Origin: Pseudomonadota bacterium
GTDB taxonomy: Bacteria > Pseudomonadota > Alphaproteobacteria > SHVZ01
NCBI GenBank assembly: GCA_016195085.1
Contig: JACQAG010000047.1
Coordinates: forward strand, 1 to 64,000
Reading direction: 5' to 3'
DNA length: 64,000 bases
Each line of letters opens with the position of its first letter. Position 1 is the first letter of the stretch. Both the position numbers and the translations under genes were made by a program. Under the pieces are notes generated by a model. That model was not told where the DNA came from and ran no database searches. It was given only the letters and a program-made list of their open reading frames with translations. Of this stretch, positions 51,354 through 58,872 are shown piece by piece.

Positions 51354-51991
51354 TCCCGATCGGCTTCGCGCTCACAAACGAGCTGGCGAAGAACAACACT
51401 TGGCCCATCCGCCTGTTCGCCATCGCCACGGACGGCCCCGCGCCGCTCTTCGTCACGGACTCAGACAAAGAGGTGCTTCACCAAGGCGTCCACTACGACC
51501 CGATGGGCATCTCCTATAGCCAAGGCACCAAAAAGAAGTCCCTCGAGCTCGACACCTACAGCGTGGTCGTCGACAACATCAACGGCGACATGCTCGCTTG
51601 GGCACTCACGACCCGGCCGATTGGCCGCACCGTGACGGCCTATAAGGGCCTGACCGCCGGGGCGACAGTGCTCGATGCCGGCAGCGACTGCCTCACGCTG
51701 ATCGGGGTTGAGGCCGTCACCCTGTTCTCCGGCCGTATCACGGCGCTCAAGGCCGACGTCGAGATGGAATTCTCGGTCAAGTCGAACCTCTACCTCGCCG
51801 GACAAAGAGGACCGATCTCGATGCAGGACGTTAGTTGTCGCTTTCGAGGCCTCAACGGCTTCAAGGGTCCGAACTGCGGCTATACCGGCTCCGAGACTGC
51901 CTGCAACTTCACGTTTGCCCGCTGCCAGCAACTCGGCAACCAGCTTCGTTTCGGCGGGTTCCCTGATCTGACAGAGGGCGACTATCGATGA
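51350..51991 (+). CDS. Phage tail-tip protein L-like (DUF2163/BR0599 type, Cys-rich)
   Basis: The product is 213 residues. The C-terminal third carries four Cys (163, 176, 185, 192) in a C-R-F-R, N-C-G-Y-T-G, A-C-N-F-T, R-C-Q-Q-L-G-N pattern followed by L-R-F-G-G-F-P. This is the signature of phage minor tail protein L relatives, where the Cys hold a [4Fe-4S] cluster. The N-terminal part matches the DUF2163 beta domain. It would sit at the tip of a siphophage-like tail, but no tape measure, major tail or J-like gene is in the element. It is either a relic or a co-opted part. Confidence 0.75.
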   Translation: MIPIGFALTNELAKNNTWPIRLFAIATDGPAPLFVTDSDKEVLHQGVHYDPMGISYSQGTKKKSLELDTYSVVVDNINGDMLAWALTTRPIGRTVTAYKGLTAGATVLDAGSDCLTLIGVEAVTLFSGRITALKADVEMEFSVKSNLYLAGQRGPISMQDVSCRFRGLNGFKGPNCGYTGSETACNFTFARCQQLGNQLRFGGFPDLTEGDYR

Positions 51992-52078
51992 CGACGAAGA
52001 GTGCCACGGCGGCCCGTAGACGCATCATGCTTGCCGTGTCATCCGTTTCTAGCGCGCGATCGTAGCGGCGGCCGTGTC

Positions 52079-52651
52079 ATGTCGAAGGGATTTCACCTAC
52101 TCGCCCCCGAGGACATCGCCGGCTATCAGTACGGCCGGCTCACGTTGCAAGACCTCGCGGCCAAAGCGGGCATCAGCAAGCAAGCGATCAGCCGAGGCTT
52201 GCATCGTCGCGGTATCGTCCGCGCCGCGAGTCCGCCAGAGGCCCCCACAGCGTCGCCGGAGGCCGTTGTTGCCACGATCGGCCCATCGGCGACAGCGCCC
52301 GTCGAAGCAACCCCAGCGCACCTCAGAGCCATCCCGGCGGCCAATGAAGGCTTCTCCGATGATGACGTGCGGCGATTGGCGGTCTCTGCGAGCTACCTCG
52401 CCATCCGTCGTGCCCATGCCATGCTTGGCGACAGTGCATCGCTTGGTGCAAGCGCCATTAAGGCGTTGATGACGAGCCTGACGATCGCGGTTAGCGAGTT
52501 GAAGGGATTGGGCGTGCTCGATGACGAGGCCGCGATCGTCCCCGAAATCAAGATACGGATCATGAGCGATGGCGAGGGCGCGACGCTCAAGGCCAAGACG
52601 AATGGCAAGTCGAGCGACCCTACCCTCGACCAGGACCAAGGGGTCAAATAA
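52079..52651 (+). CDS. HTH protein of the element, intact copy of a duplicated pair
   Basis: The product is 190 residues. Residues 20-45 (Y-G-R-L-T-L-Q-D-L-A-A-K-A-G-I-S-K-Q-A-I-S-R-G-L) form a clear helix-turn-helix. An Ala/Pro linker follows, then a helical domain (S-L-G-A-S-A-I-K-A-L-M) and a tail with I-V-P-E-I-K-I-R-I-M-S-D. The combination resembles the small terminase or DNA-binding proteins of phages, but no family is certain. The ribosome binding site before the ATG at 52079 is weak. A decayed second copy of the C-terminal half lies just downstream. Confidence 0.65.
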   Translation: MSKGFHLLAPEDIAGYQYGRLTLQDLAAKAGISKQAISRGLHRRGIVRAASPPEAPTASPEAVVATIGPSATAPVEATPAHLRAIPAANEGFSDDDVRRLAVSASYLAIRRAHAMLGDSASLGASAIKALMTSLTIAVSELKGLGVLDDEAAIVPEIKIRIMSDGEGATLKAKTNGKSSDPTLDQDQGVK

Positions 52652-52782
52652 TCCCCTCCAAACGTCGCCGCCGGAATGGCGGGTTTCCGCCACTGGCGAA
52701 GGCATCATCGATGGGGTTAAAAAACACTTGTTTGTCTCTGCCACCCGGTGGCCGGTGACGCCTTGGGTAATGCTGACGCGGG

Positions 52783-53006
52783 CAGCTTCTTGCCGACCCG
52801 GCCGCCCTCGGCGGATTGGCGCTCAAGGCGTTGCTGCCGGCCTCGCACTGGCGCTCGCGGAGCTGCGTGCGCTCGGCATGCTTAGTGGGCTCGGCATGCT
52901 TCGTGGGAATGACGGCGACATCGTGCCCGAGGTGCGCGTGGGTATGATGACCGAAGATGAGGATAGGGCGATGAAGGCCCAGTCGAACAGCGAGACGCCC
53001 GGCTAA
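52783..53006 (+). pseudogene. Frameshifted remnant copy of the upstream HTH gene
   Basis: One frame reads Q-L-L-A-D-P-A-A-L-G-G-L-A-L-K-A-L-L, matching A-M-L-G-D-S-A-S-L-G-A-S-A-I-K-A-L-M of the gene at 52079. After a frameshift near 52840 another frame reads L-A-E-L-R-A-L-G-M-L and I-V-P-E-V-R-V-G-M-M, matching S-E-L-K-G-L-G-V-L and I-V-P-E-I-K-I-R-I-M. The helix-turn-helix part is missing. It is a degenerated tandem duplicate. Confidence 0.65.
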
Positions 53007-53039
53007 CGCCTCTCGGGCTATACCGCGCCAGGCTTGAGG

Positions 53040-53678
53040 CTATGGTGACTCGAAGTTAAAGGTATCCCATTGACCCTTCCAGGTGAAATAAGCATCGCGC
53101 CTTACAGACTTGAAATTCTCCCCGACCAGTAAGATAGAAAACCTATATTTCCCGACTGGCTCAAGTATCTTTTCAATTCGCAATGGAACTGAGGCGATCC
53201 CGGGGTAAAATTGATCTTTATACTTCTTCTCCTCATGTTCAAAATGCTTCTTCACGACGATAAGGTCAATATAGCGAATAACATCAGGCGGCAAATCAAT
53301 CGCGGAGAATGCTTCCTCCCCACCTAGAGACCAGCATAGTTGGGCATTATCCGCGAAGACTGTCGAGTATTCATCTCGCTCATGCTGCTTGGCGATTTGC
53401 GTAATGTAGCATCTGCAAGATTTTGCCGTCCTTCGTCCGGTATTGGTCGCGAATAACCTAAGATATACTGCATCATTCTCGCCCAGGAACCGGCCAGTAT
53501 TCTGATTGAACTCGCGGAACTTGGTTTCAGCCTTGCAATCGCTCGCATCGTTGAAGCCGACCCTTGCTGATGTCGAATACCACCAGTCGGTGGCCGGCTT
53601 TGAGAGCACGGCGACGGAAAAGCCAACAGCACCGCCGGCTAGGATTTTTGCGGCTTCGACCCAGGGATCAGTCTGCAT
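53040..53678 (-). CDS. AT-richer membrane-anchored protein of unknown function
   Basis: The product is 212 residues from the ATG at 53678, with GGAGGG three bases upstream. One N-terminal membrane helix (about 8-28, I-L-A-G-G-A-V-G-F-S-V-A-V-L) is followed by a soluble beta-rich domain with V-Y-L-R-L-F-A-T-N-T-G-R-R-T-A-K-S-C-R and D-V-I-R-Y-I-D-L-I-V-V. The pattern suggests an immunoglobulin-like or CARDB-like fold exposed to one side of the membrane. It is the most AT-rich gene of its surroundings, read against its neighbours, as expected of separately acquired cargo. No enzyme motif is seen. Confidence 0.65.
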   Translation of the reverse strand: MQTDPWVEAAKILAGGAVGFSVAVLSKPATDWWYSTSARVGFNDASDCKAETKFREFNQNTGRFLGENDAVYLRLFATNTGRRTAKSCRCYITQIAKQHERDEYSTVFADNAQLCWSLGGEEAFSAIDLPPDVIRYIDLIVVKKHFEHEEKKYKDQFYPGIASVPLRIEKILEPVGKYRFSILLVGENFKSVRRDAYFTWKGQWDTFNFESP

Positions 53679-53818
53679 TAACCCTCCACCATCCAACGCT
53701 GGCCTCTAATGAGGCGTCTGGCCAGGGCTGTCAATTCAGCCCTGACGGGTCTATCCCAACCCGGCAAAACACATGCCACTGGGTAAGCTCATATTTCTCG
53801 TCAGGTTGCTAAAACAAG

Positions 53819-54352
53819 TTGACAGAAGCGGTGGCGCCGCTTGCGGATCGGCCAGAGGGCGCATTGTTGCTCGCCGCGCTCCAGGCCGGTGACGTGCTGA
53901 TCACCGCCAAGCTTGACCGGATGTTCCGCTCAGCCCTGGACGCTCTAGACGTGCTCGGCCGGCTCAAGGACCGTGGCGTGTCGCTGCATATGGTGGACTT
54001 GGGCGGCGACGTGACCGGGAACGGTATATCAAAGCTGGTCTTCACCATTCTGTCGGCCGTCGCCGAGGCCGAGCGAGATCGCATCCGCGAACGCATCCGC
54101 GACGTGAAGGGCGACCAGCGCGAGCGCGGACGCTATCTAGGCGGAAAGATACCGTTCGGCTGGCGAGTTGATGGTGACGGGGCACTGGCGCGGGTGCCTG
54201 AGCAACAGGCAGCCATTCACGAGCTGGTGCGTATGCGCTCTGAGGGCCGCTCGTATCGCGCCATCTCGCACCAGGCCGCCGCACTCGGCTTCCCCTTGTC
54301 CCATGAGGGCGTGAAGAACATCATCAACGCGGCGAGCCAGCGGACGGCCTAG
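53819..54352 (+). pseudogene. N-terminally truncated serine recombinase (resolvase/invertase family)
   Basis: The frame opens at TTG 53819 and gives 177 residues: A-K-L-D-R-M-F-R-S-A-L-D-A-L, V-D-L-G-G-D-V-T-G-N-G, E-A-E-R-D-R-I-R-E-R-I and a C-terminal DNA-binding region. A complete member begins about 50-60 residues earlier with Y-x-R-V-S, which holds the nucleophilic Ser. That part is absent and no such coding is found upstream to 53700. The protein could still bind DNA but not cut it. Confidence 0.8.
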
Positions 54353-54364
54353 GGGTGACGGCAA

Positions 54365-54682
54365 ATGCCTGGCGTGCGGATAATGGTCGCGACCCTCGCC
54401 TTGTTGATGTCAGTCGCCGGCCCGGCTGATGCCCAGACAAACCCCTACATTGGCAGTGGCGGCCAGAACCCCTACTCAACCTCACTGCCTGGTGCGCCGC
54501 CGCTGATCGACATGGGCACGCCAGGCCCGCTCTATCGCACGCCCGAAACATTCGTCTTGCGCGACAGCAAGGGACATATCACCGGCACCATCGAGACGCC
54601 CCGAGGGGCCGTCGATGGCGACCTGATCGTACGCGACGATAAGGGCCGGCGGGTCGGGACGATCAAGCGGCCTACCTATTGA
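54365..54682 (+). CDS. Small secreted protein of unknown function
   Basis: The product is 105 residues. A signal peptide (M-V-A-T-L-A-L-L-M-S-V-A-G-P-A-D-A, cleavage before Q-T-N-P-Y) is followed by a Gly/Pro/Asn-rich segment and two beta-hairpin-like units, V-L-R-D-S-K-G-H-I-T-G-T-I-E and V-R-D-D-K-G-R-R-V-G-T-I-K. The ATG at 54383 is an alternative start. The last codons (R-R-V-G-T-I-K-R) are repeated at 55582-55608 after the next gene, which suggests a cassette insertion beside this gene's 3' end. Confidence 0.6.
   Translation: MPGVRIMVATLALLMSVAGPADAQTNPYIGSGGQNPYSTSLPGAPPLIDMGTPGPLYRTPETFVLRDSKGHITGTIETPRGAVDGDLIVRDDKGRRVGTIKRPTY
54653..54666 (+). repeat. Left copy of the 14-bp direct repeat flanking the ART-like gene
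   Basis: GTCGGGACGATCAA is identical to 55587-55600, and similarity extends on both sides (R-R-V-G-T-I-K-R is encoded by both). The two copies are 934 bases apart. Confidence 0.7.
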
Positions 54683-54723
54683 TCCGTGGCGGGCTGGCGC
54701 ATCTCCTTAGAGGGGCAGGCATA

Positions 54724-55548
54724 ATGGAGCTAAATAAAAGCAACCGGGATCGTTTGATCTCAGAGCTGAAGCAGGAAATTAATGATGATCTTGTGCAATT
54801 AAAACATTTAGACATGCACGCAAAGGACATGACGAAGAAACAATTTGCGAAGATGAAAAGACAACTTGCACCACAGGCCGTGGGGGCGGCTTCGATTGCA
54901 CTTCAACATATCGAAGCGATCTTTGCCGGCGACCTCGACGCAATTTCTCTTCTTCTAAGTACTCTTCCTGAGCAATCGGGCGGCAAAATCGCCGTCGCTA
55001 TGTATAGGGCGGGCCTACCAGACGAAGCATTGAGGCGCGGCCTTGGGTCCGCGTGGGATCTAGGCCACAATTCGGTTCTTGATGCCTGCGAGGCCCATTT
55101 CCCCGACGATCCGAGGCATGGCTTTTTTCGCATGTTCGGCTCCGCGAAATTCCCGCCCCCGCCGGAGCTTCCTGAAACTGTGCAGATATGGCGGGGTGCG
55201 GCCGGCCTAACCAACAGCATTGCGAGGCGGCATGGCGCGTGGATGGCAAGCGGGGACCACAAAGACCCAAAGACGATAGCGATACACGGGCTGTCATGGA
55301 CGCTAGATCGAGATATCGCCTGTTGGTTCGCGATGAGGGGCCTTGATAGCGAAAAGGATTCTGTTTGCGTGCTGAGCGCAACGGTGCCCCGACAAAAGAT
55401 CGTTTATTACAGCAATGATCGGGATGAGCAGGAAGTCATAGTTGATCGCCCGGCTGGGGCGGCGGTGGACGGCACCCAGGCCGACTGGAAAGCCGGGCAT
55501 CAGCGGGTGATGCTGGCACGCAAGCGTGAGCTTACTGCGCCAGCATAA
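54724..55548 (+). CDS. Candidate ADP-ribosyltransferase-like protein (R-S-E type)
   Basis: The product is 274 residues from the ATG at 54724. Residues 1-60 are charged and helical, and a helical region follows to about 140. The C-terminal part has Q-I-W-R-G (Arg157), G-L-S-W-T-L-D-R-D-I-A-C-W-F-A (Ser191) and R-D-E-Q-E-V-I-V-D (Glu235-Gln-Glu237). The order and spacing of Arg, S-x-T and E-x-E are those of arginine-type mono-ADP-ribosyltransferases. Targets are unknown; a phage effector or toxin is plausible. No immunity gene is obvious apart from the small reverse gene at 55607. The 5' part is AT-rich. Confidence 0.5.
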   Translation: MELNKSNRDRLISELKQEINDDLVQLKHLDMHAKDMTKKQFAKMKRQLAPQAVGAASIALQHIEAIFAGDLDAISLLLSTLPEQSGGKIAVAMYRAGLPDEALRRGLGSAWDLGHNSVLDACEAHFPDDPRHGFFRMFGSAKFPPPPELPETVQIWRGAAGLTNSIARRHGAWMASGDHKDPKTIAIHGLSWTLDRDIACWFAMRGLDSEKDSVCVLSATVPRQKIVYYSNDRDEQEVIVDRPAGAAVDGTQADWKAGHQRVMLARKRELTAPA

Positions 55549-55586
55549 CTCCGTCCGTCTCCCACTGTGATCATGCAAGCCGCCGC

Positions 55587-55600
55587 GTCGGGACGATCAA
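55587..55600 (+). repeat. Right copy of the 14-bp direct repeat flanking the ART-like gene
   Basis: GTCGGGACGATCAA here lies in a frame reading R-R-V-G-T-I-K-R-S and then TAG, a truncated echo of the C-terminus encoded at 54640-54682. Confidence 0.7.
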
Positions 55601-55606
55601 ACGGTC

Positions 55607-55825
55607 CTAGCCAATCACCAGCCGCAACTTAGATTGACCGCCAGGTTGACGGCTTCCGTCGTCAACGTCCTGCGGCGCTATCGAGACGGCGAGACTGGAA
55701 CAATATCTGTCGCCAAAGTCATAACTGCCTTCTAGCAGCATGCCGCGAATGAGGGCGATGATCTCTTCACACGTGAACCCCATGCAGCCGAAGCGAGTGT
55801 CGTCGACCGTGATCTGAATTTGCAC
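55607..55825 (-). CDS. Small hypothetical protein of the element
   Basis: The product is 72 residues from a GTG at 55825: V-Q-I-Q-I-T-V-D-D-T-R-F-G-C, then F-T-C-E-E-I-I-A-L-I-R-G-M-L and a hydrophilic tail. It is acidic, soluble and not recognised. It is convergent with the ART-like gene and could be a partner or regulator, but nothing shows this. No clear ribosome binding site is seen, so the gene is tentative. Confidence 0.4.
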   Translation of the reverse strand: MQIQITVDDTRFGCMGFTCEEIIALIRGMLLEGSYDFGDRYCSSLAVSIAPQDVDDGSRQPGGQSKLRLVIG

Positions 55826-56161
55826 GCGCGCCTCCGTTGGTTGCGCGGCGAAGATGGCGCACGGCCGGCGCTGTGAGCAACCGTTATGGTGTTTGCTCAG
55901 TGGCTGAGCATGGGCATAAGTGACCGCTCATAGCGGGGCGAGAGGGATCGAAAAAAACGGGGTGGGGTGGGGGAGTCGAAGGGCATCGATCCATTGGGCG
56001 GTCGCAAAATCGGTCAACTGCCTGGCTAGCCTAGTATGCTAGTTGTGCGGGTCTTGGTGATCGGTATTAGGGCGCAAACGCCACAAGCGGAAAACCGAAG
56101 CCGGCCCATCTCATGCTGGGAAGGGCTCGGCGTGAGGTGCCACATCAAATTGGCGAGAGAG
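55826..56161. other. Intergenic stretch without a supported gene
   Basis: These 336 bases lie between two leftward genes. A rightward frame starting at 56036 runs on over the reverse gene at 56162 and has the codon pattern of its complement, so it is not accepted. No terminator or RNA gene was seen. Confidence 0.4.
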
Positions 56162-57118
56162 CTATTCGGCGACAACCTCACGCGGGGTCCAGTCTGCCGG
56201 ACGGCGCTGTCTATCGCATTCCTCGTCGGAGCAGTTGTGCTGAGCGATATAGGGAAACTGGAAGCTAACGTGCTCTCTGTCTCTGGGGTTACCCCCTATG
56301 ACTACTTGGACAGCAAAGCGGGTGACGTGCTTCTTGGTATTGGGGAAAACGTCGCTGTAGGTCGCCCATCCCCACAGATAGAGAAACTTCTTTTTTGCAA
56401 TAACCTGCTCGATCACCTGCATGGATGTATAGACATCGTGACCGTTGACGGTCCCGTGTGGTGGCGCACTAAGAAAAATCGCACTTCTCTTGCTCGGAGG
56501 CATCTCAGCGGGCCAGTAGTCGGGGAAATCCCAATCGGGAGGTAGTTCGTCATCCCTGGGCTGGAGATTGATGTGATTGATCAGGAGGCGAGTTGGCGTA
56601 TCCCCCGAGTTGGTCCAAATCGTTCGGAATCCCCAGTTGGTAATCTCACCAGTTTCGGGATTGAGATTTGCGATCGGAACAAAGGAAGCGGAAATGAATG
56701 CGCGCTGGCCGGCGATGAGCGCGCGCTCGGCTGTATCGGCGGCTCGCCGAGCCGCATCAGCAGAGTCTCTGCCGACCGCAGCCACTCTTTCGCTGGAGAT
56801 AAACAGGGCAATCGTGGCGAAGACAAGCGCGGCGGTGAACGCGGCGATAACGAAGGTGCTTCCGGCGGTTATGACTTTCTCGTAGCGCTCTACAAGAGCG
56901 ACAAAACGTTCCCGGTAGTTTTGGGGTTCTTGCTCCTGGGTCCTGCTGCCGCGATCTTGTTGGGCATTCTGATTGGCCCCTGGATTGGTGGTGCTGTAGT
57001 CATTTCGTGGTTCGTGCTGATCTGCTTTCTGCTGATCTCCGGTGTTTGGCCGTGAGAGCGACACGGCGAGACCTCCGACCACGGCCAGAATGGCGATCAA
57101 AGCAAATATGATTGCCAT
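56162..57118 (-). CDS. Two-helix membrane protein of unknown function
   Basis: The product is 318 residues from the ATG at 57118, with GGAAGG five bases upstream. A first membrane helix at about 2-20 (I-I-F-A-L-I-A-I-L-A-V-V-G-G) is followed by a Gln/Asn-rich linker, a second helix at about 85-105 (F-V-I-A-A-F-T-A-A-L-V-F-A-T-I-A-L-F), a short Ala-rich coiled coil (D-S-A-D-A-A-R-R-A-A-D-T-A-E-R-A), and a beta-rich domain with T-I-W-T-N-S-G-D-T-P-T-R. The last feature recalls proteins with an extracytoplasmic beta domain after a membrane hairpin. Function is unknown; no phage structural match is seen. Confidence 0.68.
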   Translation of the reverse strand: MAIIFALIAILAVVGGLAVSLSRPNTGDQQKADQHEPRNDYSTTNPGANQNAQQDRGSRTQEQEPQNYRERFVALVERYEKVITAGSTFVIAAFTAALVFATIALFISSERVAAVGRDSADAARRAADTAERALIAGQRAFISASFVPIANLNPETGEITNWGFRTIWTNSGDTPTRLLINHINLQPRDDELPPDWDFPDYWPAEMPPSKRSAIFLSAPPHGTVNGHDVYTSMQVIEQVIAKKKFLYLWGWATYSDVFPNTKKHVTRFAVQVVIGGNPRDREHVSFQFPYIAQHNCSDEECDRQRRPADWTPREVVAE

Positions 57119-57291
57119 GGACCTTCCCCCGCTCATCAGCGCCCCCTATAGATCCTCCAATACTACCCCCTCCAACTCCAGCGCCGCCAGGCAAGCCGGG
57201 GTTACGCATGCTGAGGGCACGAGAGATCAAGGGATTTGGCTCTCTCGATCTGGCCCCGATTTGCGGCAGAGCCAGCGCGGGGTGTATAAGT

Positions 57292-57329
57292 AAAGAGGCC
57301 GGTCGGGTTCCAGCCCGACCGGCCTCTTT
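57292..57329. terminator. Perfect bidirectional intrinsic terminator
   Basis: AAAGAGGCCGGTCGGG and its exact complement CCCGACCGGCCTCTTT enclose a six-base loop. The stem ends in A and T runs on either side, so it can stop transcription both ways. It lies in the 362-base gap between the leftward membrane gene and the rightward HUH-like gene, with no gene ending into it on either strand. Confidence 0.85.
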
Positions 57330-57480
57330 CATCTCAATTCTGTCCGCGACAGGTCCAACCCTTCGCGTGCGGCCGAACACAGAAAGCCCTCTCGTGTCCA
57401 GCGTTAAAGAGTCTATCGCAGCGCCCATAGCGGCGCAATCCTCCGTATTCGACGGCTTCTCCGTCTTCGCAGGTTGCTCG

Positions 57481-58461
57481 ATGCCGGCTCGGCCAAGCAC
57501 CCCGGCTGTGCTACTGCCTGTCCTTGATGATGGCGATGATGGCGATGACGCGCTGCCGTCTCCGCCGGCCTGTGTGCTGCCCTATCTGCCTCCAGAAAAG
57601 GTTAGTTCAAGGCCCGGCGCAAAAGTGCGTCTAGGGCCCGGCGCTCGCCGATATCGCACGCCGAAGCCCAAGCGCCATGCTGCTTCCCGCGTAGCCAGGC
57701 CGTCTTCCACAGTGTCCTCTTCTCTTTCCCTACCTCCCTCAGCCCTACGAGCCCTCATCAGCAAGTTCTTTCCAGGGAGAATTCCACGTCGCCAGCAAGC
57801 CGAGTTCGACCGCCTGGCAGACGAGCATCAGCTTGCCTTCACCGGCCTAGCCGCCTTCTTCTCGCGGTCGTACTTCAACACGTCTGGGACCGTGATGCTC
57901 GCCGATGACGAGGAGGCGACCGACTTCCTTCGTCGGCTGAACTGGTTCGTGATCAGACGAGGCGGCCGTCGCCTTGCCTACTTCGGCATCTACAGCCCGA
58001 TTTTCGACGATGGAAGACCCCACCGGCACCTGCACTTCGTCTTGGCGCTTCCCGAAAGATCACGTGAGAGGAAGGCCGTGCAGAAGTTCTTACGCAACCG
58101 GCCAGGCATGGGTGGGAGGTCGCTCTGGTTCAGGGGCAAGAATGACGATCCCTTGCAGCCAGCCCATCTTGCAGCGATCACCGACAAGCCCGCCGGCTAC
58201 GATGGCATTCCCGGCTTGGTCGACTACTGGCAGCACCATTTCGACGACGCTGCGAAGTTCCAGCCCGGTACCGTCAAGATCCATGCGAGCGACGATGTTC
58301 GGGCCGAAGCCCGTTGGTTTGGAGAACATTGCCGTGAAGTGCTGAACGAGATTGAGGCGCGGTACAAGTTGCCGTTCGCCATCCCGACCTTCGGTCCTGT
58401 CCAGTCGGCCTCGGCTGGCCTATCTCCTTCGTCCGCCATGCCTGCGTTGAACCTGACGTGA
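57481..58461 (+). CDS. Protein with an HUH-like motif, possible replication initiator
   Basis: The product is about 326 residues from the ATG at 57481, where no clear ribosome binding site is seen; the frame is open further upstream. After a low-complexity acidic/Pro-rich lead (about 1-100) comes a domain with S-G-T-V-M-L-A-D (motif 1-like), Y-F-G-I-Y-S-P-I-F-D-D-G-R-P-H-R-H-L-H-F-V-L split by a loop (HUH at 58027-58035), and G-L-V-D-Y-W-Q-H-H, where the Tyr codon at 58225 could be the nucleophile. The Y-x-x-K lysine is His here. The layout is that of rolling-circle Rep proteins, but the match is by motif only. Confidence 0.5.
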   Translation: MPARPSTPAVLLPVLDDGDDGDDALPSPPACVLPYLPPEKVSSRPGAKVRLGPGARRYRTPKPKRHAASRVARPSSTVSSSLSLPPSALRALISKFFPGRIPRRQQAEFDRLADEHQLAFTGLAAFFSRSYFNTSGTVMLADDEEATDFLRRLNWFVIRRGGRRLAYFGIYSPIFDDGRPHRHLHFVLALPERSRERKAVQKFLRNRPGMGGRSLWFRGKNDDPLQPAHLAAITDKPAGYDGIPGLVDYWQHHFDDAAKFQPGTVKIHASDDVRAEARWFGEHCREVLNEIEARYKLPFAIPTFGPVQSASAGLSPSSAMPALNLT

Positions 58462-58823
58462 GCGATGACGTACGGGCGCTTGCCCGCCAGATCGCGTCAG
58501 AGGGCCTACAGACTCTATCGCGACTTGCGCCGACTCCAGAGGCCGCCGGCGAGTCATGTGCGCCTGACAGCGCTCGCAAGCGCTTTGAGGCCGATGCGCC
58601 ATTTCTGGATGGCACGGCCAGCCAGTGGATGGAGGTGATCGGTATGACGCGCGAGGAAGCGACGCGGCGCGTCCGCGATGCCTTGCGTGAGCAGCATGGC
58701 CGGCTGCGGGCATCGCCTGCCATGCCTATGTTCGATCCGGGCCGGCCTCGGTCCATTGCTATGCCTGTATTGGGCTTGCAACGGCCTCCACACCCCGCCA
58801 TGCCTAGGCTGGCCCTGGGATGA
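58458..58823 (+). CDS. Small hypothetical protein at the right end of the element
   Basis: The product is 121 residues starting at a GTG that overlaps the TGA of the HUH-like gene (GTGA), so the two are co-translated. The first 85 residues are helical and charged (D-D-V-R-A-L-A-R-Q-I-A-S-E-G, then T-R-E-E-A-T-R-R-V-R-D-A-L); the last 35 are Pro/Met-rich with A-M-P-x-L repeats and look disordered. No family is recognised. It is the last gene before the right arm sites. Confidence 0.5.
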   Translation: MSDDVRALARQIASEGLQTLSRLAPTPEAAGESCAPDSARKRFEADAPFLDGTASQWMEVIGMTREEATRRVRDALREQHGRLRASPAMPMFDPGRPRSIAMPVLGLQRPPHPAMPRLALG

Positions 58824-58872
58824 CCGATGCGGTTGGCGGCTCGCCCAAGACCATCGCCGGACGCGGCGCGAA

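Noticed and set aside
51988-52065. A 25-codon frame starting at an ATGA overlap with the tail-tip gene
   Set aside because: The coupled start is suggestive of the beginning of the next tail gene, but the frame stops at 52065 and matches nothing; too little to call.
56036-56545. A 169-codon rightward frame
   Set aside because: It overlaps most of the reverse membrane-protein gene, which has a signal-anchor, a good ribosome binding site and coherent domains. The rightward frame has none.
57000-57500. A 166-codon leftward frame across the terminator region
   Set aside because: It reads through the perfect terminator hairpin at 57292-57329 and has no recognisable segment.
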